This document shows, in pieces, positions 54,038-62,112 of a stretch of DNA of 64,000 nt. The position numbers were made by a program, and so were the translations under genes. The stretch is from PR03 sp964353555. GTDB taxonomy: Bacteria; Myxococcota_A; UBA9160; PR03. The stretch is taken from NCBI GenBank assembly GCA_964353555.1, contig CAYGWM010000005.1, positions 16,050 to 80,049 of the forward strand, in the 5' to 3' direction. A model generated the notes under the pieces. It did not search any database. It saw only the letters and a list, made by a program, of their open reading frames with translations, and had not been told where the DNA came from. How positions within the stretch are numbered: the first letter of the stretch is position 1; every line of letters starts with the position of its first letter.

Positions 54038-54999
54038 TGTCTTATGAACCTCGCCGCTCGCCGTTGGCTCGCTACGCGGGAACGGCGCTGCGCAAACCGC
54101 ACGCGCTGCCCCGCGGCGGGACGATCGGGATCGCCGCGCCTGCCTCCTCCGTCGATCTCGAACTCGTCGCGGCGGGCGAGAAGCGCTGGCGCGAGGCTGG
54201 TTTCACGGTCGTGTGTCGCGATGATCTCGGCGCGCGTGACCGCTACCTCGCCGGCGACGACGCGCGCCGCGCCGAGGAGCTGCGCTCGCTGTGGGCCGAC
54301 CCGCGCATCGACGCGATTCTCTGCGCGCGCGGCGGCTACGGCTGCCACCGCATCATGGACCGCCTCGATCCGGAGGCAGTGCACGCGGCTGCAAAGCCGC
54401 TCGTCGGCTACAGTGACATTACGACGCTGCTGCTCTGGCAGCGCCGCTGCGCGGGGCTCTTCGGTCTGCACGGCCCGATGCTCGAGCGCGGCGACGAGAT
54501 CTCAGACGACGAGTTCGGCGCCCTCGTGGAGATGCTCACCGGCACCGAGCGCCTGCCCGTCACGCGCGCGGGAACGGACGGCTTCGGCGCCGCGGTCGAA
54601 GGACCGCTCGTCGGCGGTTCGCTGACACTCGTCGCCGCGTCGATTGGCACGCCGTGGGCGATCGACGCGCGCGGCGCGATCTTGATGCTCGAAGACACCG
54701 GGGAACGACCCTTCCGCGTCGATCGGATGCTCCAGCAGCTTCGCTTCGCAGGCGTGCTCGCCGGAGTGCTCGGCGTCGGGCTCGGCCACTTCGACCGCTG
54801 TGACGAGCCAGACGGTGTGATCAACTCCCGGCAGATCCTGCGCGAATGGCTCGACGCCGCTGGCGTGCCGTGGGTATCCGGTCTTCCCTTTGGGCACGGC
54901 GCACCGAATCTCGCCTGGCCGATCGGCGTGCGCGCGCGCCTCGACGGCGCGCGCGCCACACTGCACATTCTCGAACGGGGGGTCGCCGAGTCCCGATGA
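54037..54999 (+). CDS. ldcA: Muramoyltetrapeptide L,D-carboxypeptidase LdcA (S66 family)
   Basis: Removes the terminal D-Ala from recycled murein tetrapeptides. 320 residues. GTIGIAAPASSVD near the N-terminus, ILCARGGYGCHRIMD, the nucleophile in LVGYSDITTLL (Ser126), GPLVGGSLTLVAASIGTPW, the Glu of LMLEDTGERPFRVDRML and His of GLPFGHGAPN complete the triad. Start GTG 54037 shares a base with the dnaB stop; the first 15 codons are read from a family B repeat copy and are probably not ancestral. Coupled to the serine hydrolase by ATGA. Confidence 0.9.
   Translation: MSYEPRRSPLARYAGTALRKPHALPRGGTIGIAAPASSVDLELVAAGEKRWREAGFTVVCRDDLGARDRYLAGDDARRAEELRSLWADPRIDAILCARGGYGCHRIMDRLDPEAVHAAAKPLVGYSDITTLLLWQRRCAGLFGLHGPMLERGDEISDDEFGALVEMLTGTERLPVTRAGTDGFGAAVEGPLVGGSLTLVAASIGTPWAIDARGAILMLEDTGERPFRVDRMLQQLRFAGVLAGVLGVGLGHFDRCDEPDGVINSRQILREWLDAAGVPWVSGLPFGHGAPNLAWPIGVRARLDGARATLHILERGVAESR
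54049..54081. repeat. Repeat family B copy at the 5' end of ldcA
   Basis: CCTCGCCGCTCGCCGTTGGC followed by TCGCTACGCGGGA, identical to the rplY-pth copy at 44923 over this stretch. Here it is translated as PRRSPLARYAG. Confidence 0.65.
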
Positions 55000-56153
55000 A
55001 GCACGCGCTGATCCGTCGCAAGCTCGCACGCGTCGACAAAGCTCTCGATCAGGCCATCACGAAATCGCAGGCGCCCGGAGCCGTCGTGCTGGCTCGCATG
55101 CCGCGCGAGGGTGAGCTGCTCGAACATGAATCCGTGCGCGGCAACGCAGTGCTGCGTCCCGAGCGCATCGCTATGGCGCGCGACACGATCTTCGATCTCG
55201 CATCGCTCACCAAGCCGATCGTCACCGCCACTTCGCTGATGCTGCTCGCAGCCGAGGGGCGCGTCGACCTGGATGATCCCGTCGCGAAGGTGCTGCCGCC
55301 GTTCGGCGAGCGCGGCAAGGAAGCCGTCACGATTCGCAGCCTGCTCACGCACACGTCGGGCTTGAAGCCGTGGCGTCCGTTCCACGAGGCGCTGCTCGAA
55401 CGCGAGCGCAAGAAGGGCGAGCGGCTGCTCGGTACGCCGGCGGCGAAGGAAGCCGTGCTCGAACGCATCTACCGGGGCGCGCTCGTGCACGAGCCCGGCG
55501 AAGCGGCCGTTTACGGTGATCTCGATTTCATGCTGCTCGGCGCGATCGTCGAGGCCGTTTCGGGTCTGGCGCTCGATGATTTCGCCGCGTCGCGCATCTT
55601 CGCGCCGCTCGGCATGAACGAAACGCGCTTCGTGCGACTTGGTGACGGCGCGCCCGAATTGCCCGACGCGTTGCGCCATCGTTTTGCCGCCACCGAGAAC
55701 TGCCCCTGGCGCGGTCGCGTGCTGTGGGGCGAGGTGCACGACCCGAACGCCTGGGCGATGGGTGGCGTCGCGGGCCACGCGGGCCTCTTTGCGACGGCCG
55801 ACGACGTGATGTGCTTCGCGCAGGCGGTGATCGACACCTGGCACGGTCGCAGTACGGTGTTTCCGCGCGAGTGGCTGGTGCGCTTCCTGACGAAGAACGA
55901 CGCGCCCGCGGGCACCACGTGGGCGCTCGGCTGGGATACGCCGACGCCGGGCCTCTCTTCGGCGGGCCAGTACTTCTCGCCGACTTCGGTCGGTCACCTC
56001 GGTTTCACGGGCACCTCGCTCTGGATCGACCTCGAACGCGAGGCCGCCGTGGTGATGCTGACGAACCGCGTGCATCTGGTGGCGAAGCGCAGCAAGTTCG
56101 AGCTGCGCGCCATCGTGCACGACCTCATCATGGAGTCGTTCCTCGCCGAGTGA
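54996..56153 (+). CDS. Serine hydrolase, beta-lactamase class C / PBP4* family
   Basis: 385 residues without a signal peptide, so apparently cytoplasmic. SxxK nucleophile in DLASLTKPIVTAT, LLTHTSGLKPW, Tyr motif VYGDLDFMLLG (YGD in place of YxN) and HLGFTGTSLWID as the KTG-equivalent. Members act as D-aminopeptidases, esterases or carboxypeptidases. Placed between ldcA and mpl, a role on murein peptides is likely but inferred. Overlaps the C26 gene by GTGA. Confidence 0.85.
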   Translation: MKHALIRRKLARVDKALDQAITKSQAPGAVVLARMPREGELLEHESVRGNAVLRPERIAMARDTIFDLASLTKPIVTATSLMLLAAEGRVDLDDPVAKVLPPFGERGKEAVTIRSLLTHTSGLKPWRPFHEALLERERKKGERLLGTPAAKEAVLERIYRGALVHEPGEAAVYGDLDFMLLGAIVEAVSGLALDDFAASRIFAPLGMNETRFVRLGDGAPELPDALRHRFAATENCPWRGRVLWGEVHDPNAWAMGGVAGHAGLFATADDVMCFAQAVIDTWHGRSTVFPREWLVRFLTKNDAPAGTTWALGWDTPTPGLSSAGQYFSPTSVGHLGFTGTSLWIDLEREAAVVMLTNRVHLVAKRSKFELRAIVHDLIMESFLAE

Positions 56154-56860
56154 CGCATCCTCCGACGATCGGCATCACCGTGAGTCTCGACCCCGGCACG
56201 CGCATCCGTCCCGGGACCGAGTACCTGTACGTCGGCCGCGCCTACGTGCGCGCGGTGCGTGACGCCGGCGCATTGCCGCTGCTGGTGCCGCCGGACGCGG
56301 ACGCCGCACAAGTCGTACGCGTTTGCGACGGCTTCGTCGTGACGGGCGGCGCGATGCTGCCGACTTCGCTGTCAGGCGGCGTCGTCGCGCCGGCGAGCGT
56401 CGGAGCAGCGGAACAGCGCGAACGCATCCTATGGGATCGCCAGCTGCTCGACTGCGCACGTGCGCAGCGGCGACCGCTGCTCGGCGTCTGCTACGGCATG
56501 CAGCTGCTGAACCTGCACGCGGGGGGAACTCTGCACACCGATCTCGCCGGTGCGGTGGAGAAGCCGCTCGACCACGGCGGCAATGGTCGCATCTGCGAGC
56601 ACGCGATCGAAACGGCTGCGGACTCGGCGCTGCGCGCGATGGTCGGCGCGCACGCGCGTGTCGCGTCTTCGCATCGCCAGGCGGTGGATCGCGTCGCCGC
56701 GGGCTTCCGCGTCGCGGCGACGGCGCCCGATGGTGTCATCGAGGCGATCGAAGCCGAGGACGGTGCCGCCGTGCTCGGCGTGGAATGGCATCCCGAATCG
56801 GATGCGACCGGACGAGCCGTCTATGGCTGGCTGGTGCGTCGCATCGAGGAGCGCGCGTAG
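56150..56860 (+). CDS. Class I glutamine amidotransferase-like hydrolase (peptidase C26)
   Basis: 236 residues of the gamma-glutamyl hydrolase / PuuD type: PTIGITVSLDPG, VCDGFVVTGGAMLP, nucleophile Cys in LLGVCYGMQLLNLHAGG and His-Glu in GVEWHPESDATG. Such enzymes cleave gamma-glutamyl bonds. In this operon the gamma-D-Glu-meso-DAP or L-Ala-D-Glu linkages of murein peptides are plausible substrates (inference). The stop shares a base with the mpl GTG. Confidence 0.85.
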   Translation: MTHPPTIGITVSLDPGTRIRPGTEYLYVGRAYVRAVRDAGALPLLVPPDADAAQVVRVCDGFVVTGGAMLPTSLSGGVVAPASVGAAEQRERILWDRQLLDCARAQRRPLLGVCYGMQLLNLHAGGTLHTDLAGAVEKPLDHGGNGRICEHAIETAADSALRAMVGAHARVASSHRQAVDRVAAGFRVAATAPDGVIEAIEAEDGAAVLGVEWHPESDATGRAVYGWLVRRIEERA

Positions 56861-58299
56861 TGTCGCCCTTGCCGGAACCGCTCGCGCACGTCCATCTGAT
56901 CGCGATCGGCGGCACCGGCATGGGAGCGCTCGCCGGCCTGCTGCACGCGCGCGGCGTGCGCGTCACCGGATCCGATCGCGCGCTCTATCCGCCGATGAGC
57001 GACGCACTCGCGCACTGGGGAATTCCGGTCGCGATCGGCTTCGCGGCTGCAAATGTGCTGTCGCCGCGTCCCGACCTGGTCGTGATCGGCAACGCGGTGC
57101 GCGACGACAACCCCGAAGCGCTGGCGGTGTTCGATGCCGGCATTCCCTATCGCTCGTTCCCGGATGCACTCTACGAGCTCGCGATGACCGGGCGTCACTC
57201 GGTGGTGGTCTCGGGTACGCACGGCAAGACCACGACGACGAGTCTGCTCGGCGCGCTGTTGGTCGAGACCGGCCGAGACCCGTCGGTATTGGTGGGGGGC
57301 GTCGCGCTGGATTTCGACGGCCCGTTCCGCGAAGGCGCCGGCCCCCACTTCGTCGTCGAGGGCGACGAGTACGACACCGCGTTCTTCGACAAGACGCCGA
57401 AGTTCTGGCACTACCACCCGCAGACACTGCTGATCGGCTCGGTCGAATTCGATCATGCCGACATCTACCGCGACCTCGACCACGTGAAGGACGCATTCCG
57501 CACATTGGTGCGCGCGATGCCGCCGCACGGGACGATCGTCGCTGCGCTCGACGACGAGAACGTCTGCGACGTCCTCGACGGGGCGCCCTGCAAGGTGCTC
57601 GGCTACGGCGTCGGCGACGGCGAGCACGGCATCCGCGCGGTCGATCTCGAAGCGGGACCAGTCGGCACCGCATTTCGGGTGCTGCGCGACGAGAACGAAG
57701 TCGCGCGCGCCGTCGTGCCGCTCTACGGCCGTCACAACGTGGCGAACGCGCTCGGTGCGCTCGCGACTGCGGTGGCGCTCGGCGTGCCGGTGCAGCAAGC
57801 GGCGACCGCGCTGGCGCGCTTCCGCGGTGTGCGCCGTCGCCAGGAAGTGCGCGGCGAAGCGCATGGCGTCACCGTGCTCGACGATTTTGCGCACCATCCG
57901 ACGGCGGTGCGCGAGACGATTGCCGCGATGCGCATGCGCTACCCCGGTCGCCGTCTCGTCGCCATTCTCGAGCCGCGCTCGAACACCAGTCGCCGCGCGC
58001 TGTTCCAGCGAGAATTCGCCGACGCGCTCGCCGGCGCCGATCGCGTCGTCGTCGCGATCGTGCCGCCCGCGCCGCTCTACAGCGTGACCGGCGAAGTCAC
58101 CGAGTATCTCGACGCGGAGCGGATCGCGACGGATCTGCGCGCGCGCGCCGTCGAAGCCGCCGCGATCGACGGCGTTCCGGCGATCGTCGATTACGTCGCC
58201 ACGCACGCCCGATACGGCGACGTCGTGCTCGTGATGAGCAACGGCGACTTCGGCGGACTCTGGACGAAATTGCTGGAACGACTCGCCGCCAGCTCCTGA
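56860..58299 (+). CDS. mpl: UDP-N-acetylmuramate:L-Ala-gamma-D-Glu-meso-DAP ligase Mpl
   Basis: Joins recycled murein tripeptide to UDP-MurNAc. 479 residues of the Mur ligase fold: HVHLIAIGGTGMGALAGLLH, ATP loop VVSGTHGKTTTTSLLGALL, VVEGDEYDTAFFDKTPKFWH (Mpl-specific), EFDHADIYRDLDHVKDAF, VLDDFAHHPTAVRETIAAMR and ILEPRSNTSRRALFQ. The MDAxEYD-type and PRSNT motifs favour Mpl over MurC. Last gene of the ldcA operon. Confidence 0.93.
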   Translation: MSPLPEPLAHVHLIAIGGTGMGALAGLLHARGVRVTGSDRALYPPMSDALAHWGIPVAIGFAAANVLSPRPDLVVIGNAVRDDNPEALAVFDAGIPYRSFPDALYELAMTGRHSVVVSGTHGKTTTTSLLGALLVETGRDPSVLVGGVALDFDGPFREGAGPHFVVEGDEYDTAFFDKTPKFWHYHPQTLLIGSVEFDHADIYRDLDHVKDAFRTLVRAMPPHGTIVAALDDENVCDVLDGAPCKVLGYGVGDGEHGIRAVDLEAGPVGTAFRVLRDENEVARAVVPLYGRHNVANALGALATAVALGVPVQQAATALARFRGVRRRQEVRGEAHGVTVLDDFAHHPTAVRETIAAMRMRYPGRRLVAILEPRSNTSRRALFQREFADALAGADRVVVAIVPPAPLYSVTGEVTEYLDAERIATDLRARAVEAAAIDGVPAIVDYVATHARYGDVVLVMSNGDFGGLWTKLLERLAASS

Positions 58300-58329
58300 T
58301 CCTCGCCGCTCGCCGTTGGCTCGCGGGAC
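58298..58329. repeat. Repeat family B copy with an internal deletion
   Basis: CCTCGCCGCTCGCCGTTGGC followed directly by TCGCGGGA; eight bases present in other copies are missing. It starts at the mpl stop and reaches the end of the convergent DUF4149-type gene. Confidence 0.6.
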
Positions 58330-58748
58330 TAGCCGAACTGGCTCAGCACGAATCCCGCGAGCAACACCGCGAAGCCGCCGATCTCGGAGACGGCGAGCAG
58401 CGCAACGGCAGTGGTGGTCGAGAAGTTGCGCTGCTCGAAGGCGTTGTCCGTCGTGTCGAGCCAGCCGAGCTGGATGTAGGTCGCGATCGCGATGGCGAAG
58501 AAGATCAGCGGGAAGCTCACCGCCGTGACGTTCACCGGCTCCGCGAACGGACTCAGCTCCGCGAAGTGGACGAGCACCAGGCACGCGAAGCTGTAGAGCA
58601 GCGCGGCGCGGTGCGCGGTATCGACGTAGTGTGGCGCCAGGTGATCGGGCGCGCGCAGCATCGCGCGCCATTTCCAGACGCCGAGCAGCAGCGCGGTCAA
58701 GAAGAAGACGCCGCACGCAGTAGTCGCAACGAGCACGGAAGCTTTCAT
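58329..58748 (-). CDS. Four-helix membrane protein, TMEM205 / DUF4149-like
   Basis: 139 residues, four hydrophobic segments. VATTACGVFFLTALLLGVW, RAALLYSFACLVLVHFAEL, FPLIFFAIAIATYIQLGWLD and VALLAVSEIGGFAVLLAGFV give the pattern; I judge TMEM205/DUF4149-like by layout rather than motif. Function unknown. The ATG overlaps the preceding gene's stop by 4 bases. Confidence 0.6.
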   Translation of the reverse strand: MKASVLVATTACGVFFLTALLLGVWKWRAMLRAPDHLAPHYVDTAHRAALLYSFACLVLVHFAELSPFAEPVNVTAVSFPLIFFAIAIATYIQLGWLDTTDNAFEQRNFSTTTAVALLAVSEIGGFAVLLAGFVLSQFG

Positions 58749-59344
58749 GGATTCGTCCTTTCGAGCTGGAGCCAGAGGATCGCATCGAACGGAAGTCGCT
58801 TGCCGGCTGCATCGGGAAACGAGGTGAGTGGCGCCAACTCGGCGGTCGTGCCGACGCTGCCGATCAGCACCTTCTCGACCGATGCGTTGCGAACGCGAAT
58901 GCCGTGGCGCGCGAACACGGACGCCCAGGCATCGACGAGCCGCTGCTCGTCGATGAGCTGCGCGACGGCGAGGTTATCGCTCCCGATGCGTGGCTTGCCG
59001 TGACCGGCGTCCCAGCGCGACGAGCGGAGTGCCGCCTCGGCGAGTCGCTGCGATAGCCAGGGGTGTTCGATGATGCGGCCGACGTCGATCGAGACACGCC
59101 CATCGGGCGGCGCGTGCCCTGCGAACGCTTTCGCGAGCAGGTCGTCGAGTGCCCGCGTGGAGGTTTCGAGATCGACGGGGCGCTGCAACCGGAGCCGCAA
59201 CGTCGCGCCGTCGTGCTGCACTTCGAGCGCGATCGGACCGGCGGGCGATTCGACGCGAAACGAAGTCTCGGCTGCTGCGGCGATCGGCGCCAGCAGCAGC
59301 CAGAGCAGCGCGATCCGCGCGGCGCGTGCGTCGAGCCCTATCAA
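58745..59344 (-). CDS. Periplasmic protein of unknown function
   Basis: About 199 residues from TTG 59344. Signal peptide RIALLWLLLAPIAAAAET, then a soluble alpha/beta chain (SFRVESPAGPIALEVQHDGA; VDLETSTRALDDLLAKAFAG; DVGRIIEHPWLSQRLAEAAL). No family recognised. The frame continues upstream into what looks like the C-terminal end of an acetyltransferase gene, which I regard as a separate remnant. Coupled to the membrane protein at 58748. Confidence 0.55.
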   Translation of the reverse strand: MIGLDARAARIALLWLLLAPIAAAAETSFRVESPAGPIALEVQHDGATLRLRLQRPVDLETSTRALDDLLAKAFAGHAPPDGRVSIDVGRIIEHPWLSQRLAEAALRSSRWDAGHGKPRIGSDNLAVAQLIDEQRLVDAWASVFARHGIRVRNASVEKVLIGSVGTTAELAPLTSFPDAAGKRLPFDAILWLQLERTNP

Positions 59345-59459
59345 GCCAGCAGCCGTCGGTGCGAATCCGGCCGCGCGGTAGAACGCTTCGTGTGCGGGAT
59401 CGAAGTCGACGTGCAGGCACGCGAGTTCATGCTCGCGAGCGGCGGTGAGCGGCGATAGG
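59345..59459 (-). pseudogene. Remnant of a GNAT-type acetyltransferase gene (C-terminal end)
   Basis: In the same frame as the gene above, YLSPLTAAREHELACLHVDF and DPAHEAFYRAAGFAPTAAGL resemble the end of a GNAT N-acetyltransferase, where FYxxxGF closes the acyl-CoA-binding fold. The N-terminal three quarters are absent, and an inverted-repeat element starts about 30 bases upstream. Probably a truncated gene fused by read-through. Confidence 0.4.
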
Positions 59460-59486
59460 TAATTACCCGATGACTCACGCCGGCAT

Positions 59487-59569
59487 GTTGACTTGGGGAC
59501 GTTCGTTGCGTCAACGAACGCAACGAACGTCCCCAACGCAACCGACGCAACGAACGTCCCCAAGTCAAC
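59487..59569. repeat. Inverted repeat with two alternative partners (GGGGACGTTCGTTGCG type)
   Basis: Arms 59487-59512 and 59544-59569 are perfect 26-base reverse complements. Inside, 59519-59534 is a second copy of the right arm that pairs with 59495-59510 over 16 bases. The RNA or cruciform could therefore fold in two mutually exclusive ways. The GGGGAC core resembles family A. It lies upstream of the phosphodiesterase gene. Confidence 0.75.
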
Positions 59570-59606
59570 GTCTGTCCCTGGCGCAACACGGGCTAGTCTG
59601 CGGCGC

Positions 59607-60845
59607 GTGCGTGACTGGTTGTGCTGCGTCGTTGCCGTCGCCTGGTTGCTCGCCGTGTGCGTCGCGACGGCTGCGGAGCCGACGGTCATCTTGATTTCGT
59701 TCGACGGCACGCGGCCTGCGGCGGTACAGGATCTTCCTGTGTTCCAGCGCATCCTCGCGGAGGGCGCCTGGGCCGATCGGCTCGTTCCGGTATTCCCGTC
59801 CAACACCTTCCCGAACCACGTCACGTTCGTGACCGGTGTCTCGCCCGATCGCCACGGCATTGTCAACAACAGCTTCGACGACCCGGTGCGCGGCCACTTC
59901 GACTACGACGCCGACCCGAGCTGGCTGCAGGTCGAGCCGCTGTGGTCGCTCGCGTCACGTGCGGGCGTGGTGTCGGCAGCGTATTGCTGGGTCGGCTCAG
60001 AAGGCGCGTGGCAGAGCGGGCTCGGCCCCCGCTACTGGAAGCCGTTCGACGCGGCGATCGGCGAGATGGCAAAGGTCGAGCAGATCCTTGCGTGGCTCGA
60101 TCTGCCCGACGCGCGAGAACGACCGCGCCTCGTCACGAGCTGGTTTCACGGTGCAGACGGCGCGTCGCATCGCTTCGGTCCCGACTCGGAGATCGTCGCG
60201 GGCGTGCTCGCGAAGCAGGACCTGGCGCTCGCGGCGCTGCTCGACGGCCTTGCCAAACGCGGGCTCACCGACAGCACGACGGTGCTGGTGGTCTCCGATC
60301 ACGGGATGACGGCGACGCAGCACACCGCGGATCTCGCGGGCGCGCTCAGCAACGCTGGCGTCGACGCGAAGGTGATCGGCGGCGGCGGCTTTGCGCAGGT
60401 CGAAGTGCCTGGCGATGCAGACCACACGGGCCGCGTGACGCGTGTCGTCGAGATCGCGCGCGGGCTCGGACTCGAGGCCTGGCAGCAGGGGCAGGCGCCG
60501 CCGGCCTACGCGATCACCAATTCGCGCTTCGGCGATGTCGTGGTTGTCGCGCCGCTCGGTACGGCGATCGCGGTGCAGTCGGGAATCGACTGGCTGCTCG
60601 GGATCGTAGGGCTCGAGCGCTTCGCGATGCTCGGCATCCACGGGCACCGGCCCGAGCTGCCCGAGATGGGCGCTCTCTTCGGCGCGATTGGTCGCGGTGT
60701 CGCGGCGGGCGTGCGTCCCGGGACGGTGCGCGCGGTCGACGTGGCCCCTACCGTACTCGCACTGCTCGGCTTGCCGACTCCCGGCTGGATGGAGGGCCGC
60801 CCCATTTCTCTCGACGCCGCTCTCGATACCGGGGTCTCGCGATGA
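59607..60845 (+). CDS. Type I phosphodiesterase / nucleotide pyrophosphatase (ENPP family)
   Basis: 412 residues from GTG 59607, which begins a signal peptide (RDWLCCVVAVAWLLAVCVAT). Alkaline-phosphatase superfamily metal sites: VILISFDGTRP, nucleophile Thr in FPSNTFPNHVTFVTG, HGADGASHRFGPDS, VVSDHGMTATQHT and IHGHRPELPEMGALF. Periplasmic, hydrolysing nucleotide or phosphodiester substrates. The upstream inverted repeat is open in this frame but lies before the chosen start. Overlaps the next gene by ATGA. Confidence 0.88.
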   Translation: MRDWLCCVVAVAWLLAVCVATAAEPTVILISFDGTRPAAVQDLPVFQRILAEGAWADRLVPVFPSNTFPNHVTFVTGVSPDRHGIVNNSFDDPVRGHFDYDADPSWLQVEPLWSLASRAGVVSAAYCWVGSEGAWQSGLGPRYWKPFDAAIGEMAKVEQILAWLDLPDARERPRLVTSWFHGADGASHRFGPDSEIVAGVLAKQDLALAALLDGLAKRGLTDSTTVLVVSDHGMTATQHTADLAGALSNAGVDAKVIGGGGFAQVEVPGDADHTGRVTRVVEIARGLGLEAWQQGQAPPAYAITNSRFGDVVVVAPLGTAIAVQSGIDWLLGIVGLERFAMLGIHGHRPELPEMGALFGAIGRGVAAGVRPGTVRAVDVAPTVLALLGLPTPGWMEGRPISLDAALDTGVSR

Positions 60846-61567
60846 TCGCCAAGCGCCCGCTGTTCGCGCTCGCCGCCGTCGTGGTGCTGCTCGCGGCGAG
60901 CGCCCATGCTGCAAAGAAGGATGAGAAGGCCGACGCCAAGAAGGACGAGAAGGGCGCGAAGGAGCCCACCTCCTGGTACGCGCGCAGTCTCGTCCACGGC
61001 GACAGCGGAATCATCGTCTGGGACTACTGGGCGAAGGGTCGCAAGCTGCGCGCCGAGACGATCATCGGTGGCACTCCGATCGTGACATTCGTTTCGGGCG
61101 AGTTCTACACGATCGTCGACATGCTCACGCAGACCGGCGTCGCGATCCGGCGCGCGCCCGAGGCGATCGCGGCGGATCGCACCCGCGCGGACGAGCGCCC
61201 GTTCGGTCGCGAGGGTCAGGAGCTGATCGCGAAGGGCGCCGAGTTCGTGCGCAGCGAGGAGATCTCCGGCCGGCCGTGTCGCATGCTTCGGCTCACCGAA
61301 GAGCGCGGCAAGACGGAAGTCTGGCTCACCGACGACAAGCGCAAGCTGCCCGTGCGCGTCGAGTTCTCGCTGCGCGACACGGGTGCCAAGTCGACCACCG
61401 ACTACATCGATTGGATTGCGGATCTGGAACTCAGCGACGCGTTCTTCGAGCCCGACCCGCGCGTTTCTCTCGAGCGCGTCGAGTACGCTGACTACGTGAC
61501 GCGCACGCATTCCGGCCCCGTCGGCCCCGCCCCCGTCCTCTTCTCGAATCTCCTCCATGGTCGCTAA
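60842..61567 (+). CDS. Periplasmic LolA-like / outer-membrane lipoprotein-sorting fold protein
   Basis: 241 residues. Signal peptide (RPLFALAAVVVLLAASAHA), a Lys/Asp-rich linker of about 20 residues, then a half-barrel pattern: IVWDYWAKGRKLRAETIIGG, VTFVSGEFYTIVDMLTQTG, GRPCRMLRLTEERGKTEVWL and LPVRVEFSLRDTGA, as in LolA/LolB-type and DUF4412 proteins. Likely binds a lipid or hydrophobic ligand. Translationally coupled to the phosphodiesterase. Two bases after its stop lies a full family A element. Confidence 0.6.
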   Translation: MIAKRPLFALAAVVVLLAASAHAAKKDEKADAKKDEKGAKEPTSWYARSLVHGDSGIIVWDYWAKGRKLRAETIIGGTPIVTFVSGEFYTIVDMLTQTGVAIRRAPEAIAADRTRADERPFGREGQELIAKGAEFVRSEEISGRPCRMLRLTEERGKTEVWLTDDKRKLPVRVEFSLRDTGAKSTTDYIDWIADLELSDAFFEPDPRVSLERVEYADYVTRTHSGPVGPAPVLFSNLLHGR

Positions 61568-61569
61568 CA

Positions 61570-61684
61570 GGAGAAAGGGGACGGTCCTCGGCGTGGACTG
61601 GTAGAGGACTCGAGGGACACACTTCGGGCAAGCCTGTCCCTCCAGTCCGCAGCCAGGTCACATCGAGGACCGTCCCCTTTCTCC
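61570..61684. repeat. Repeat family A, full-length 115-bp copy
   Basis: Same 19-base termini (GGAGAAAGGGGACGGTCCT and its reverse complement) and the same total length as 28990-29104; the interior is diverged but alignable (GGACTGG, GAGGACTCGAGGGACA shared). It starts 2 bases after a stop codon and ends 15 bases before the DUF2304 gene. Confidence 0.75.
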
Positions 61685-61698
61685 TTCGGAGGTGTGCG

Positions 61699-62112
61699 AT
61701 GCAGCGAAACATCACGCTCGAGGAGCTGCGGGAGATGTTTCTTGCGGCGGATGAGTCGCAGGCGTCGCGGGTGGTTGCGGTGCTGGTGAGCGTCGCGCTC
61801 GCGGCGGTGGTGTTGCAACTGGTGCGGCGTCGTGCGCTTCGGGAGGAGCACACGCCGATCTGGCTGGCTCTTTCCGGCGGTCTACTGCTCGTGAGCTTGC
61901 GTTTCGATCTGCTGAAGAGCCTTACGCGCGCGATCGGTGCCTGGGCACCCAGCTCGACACTCTTCTTTCTCGGCGAAATCTTTCTGCTCGCGATCTGTCT
62001 CAACTTCGCGGTTCGACTCTCGCGCGCCAGCGTGCAACTGAAAAATCTCGGGCAAGAAGTAGCGATCCTGCGCGCGCGCCTCGACGCGTTGAAGAACGAC
62101 GCGCCGCAGTGA
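61699..62112 (+). CDS. DUF2304 membrane protein
   Basis: 137 residues, three hydrophobic segments, then a short coiled coil. LQLVRRRALREEHTPIWLAL is the DUF2304 signature (RRRxLREEY...W); the C-terminal VQLKNLGQEVAILRARLDAL is typical. DUF2304 genes usually accompany glycosyltransferases for cell-surface glycans. Coupled by GTGA to a DUF2142 protein, which fits that association. Confidence 0.8.
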   Translation: MQRNITLEELREMFLAADESQASRVVAVLVSVALAAVVLQLVRRRALREEHTPIWLALSGGLLLVSLRFDLLKSLTRAIGAWAPSSTLFFLGEIFLLAICLNFAVRLSRASVQLKNLGQEVAILRARLDALKNDAPQ

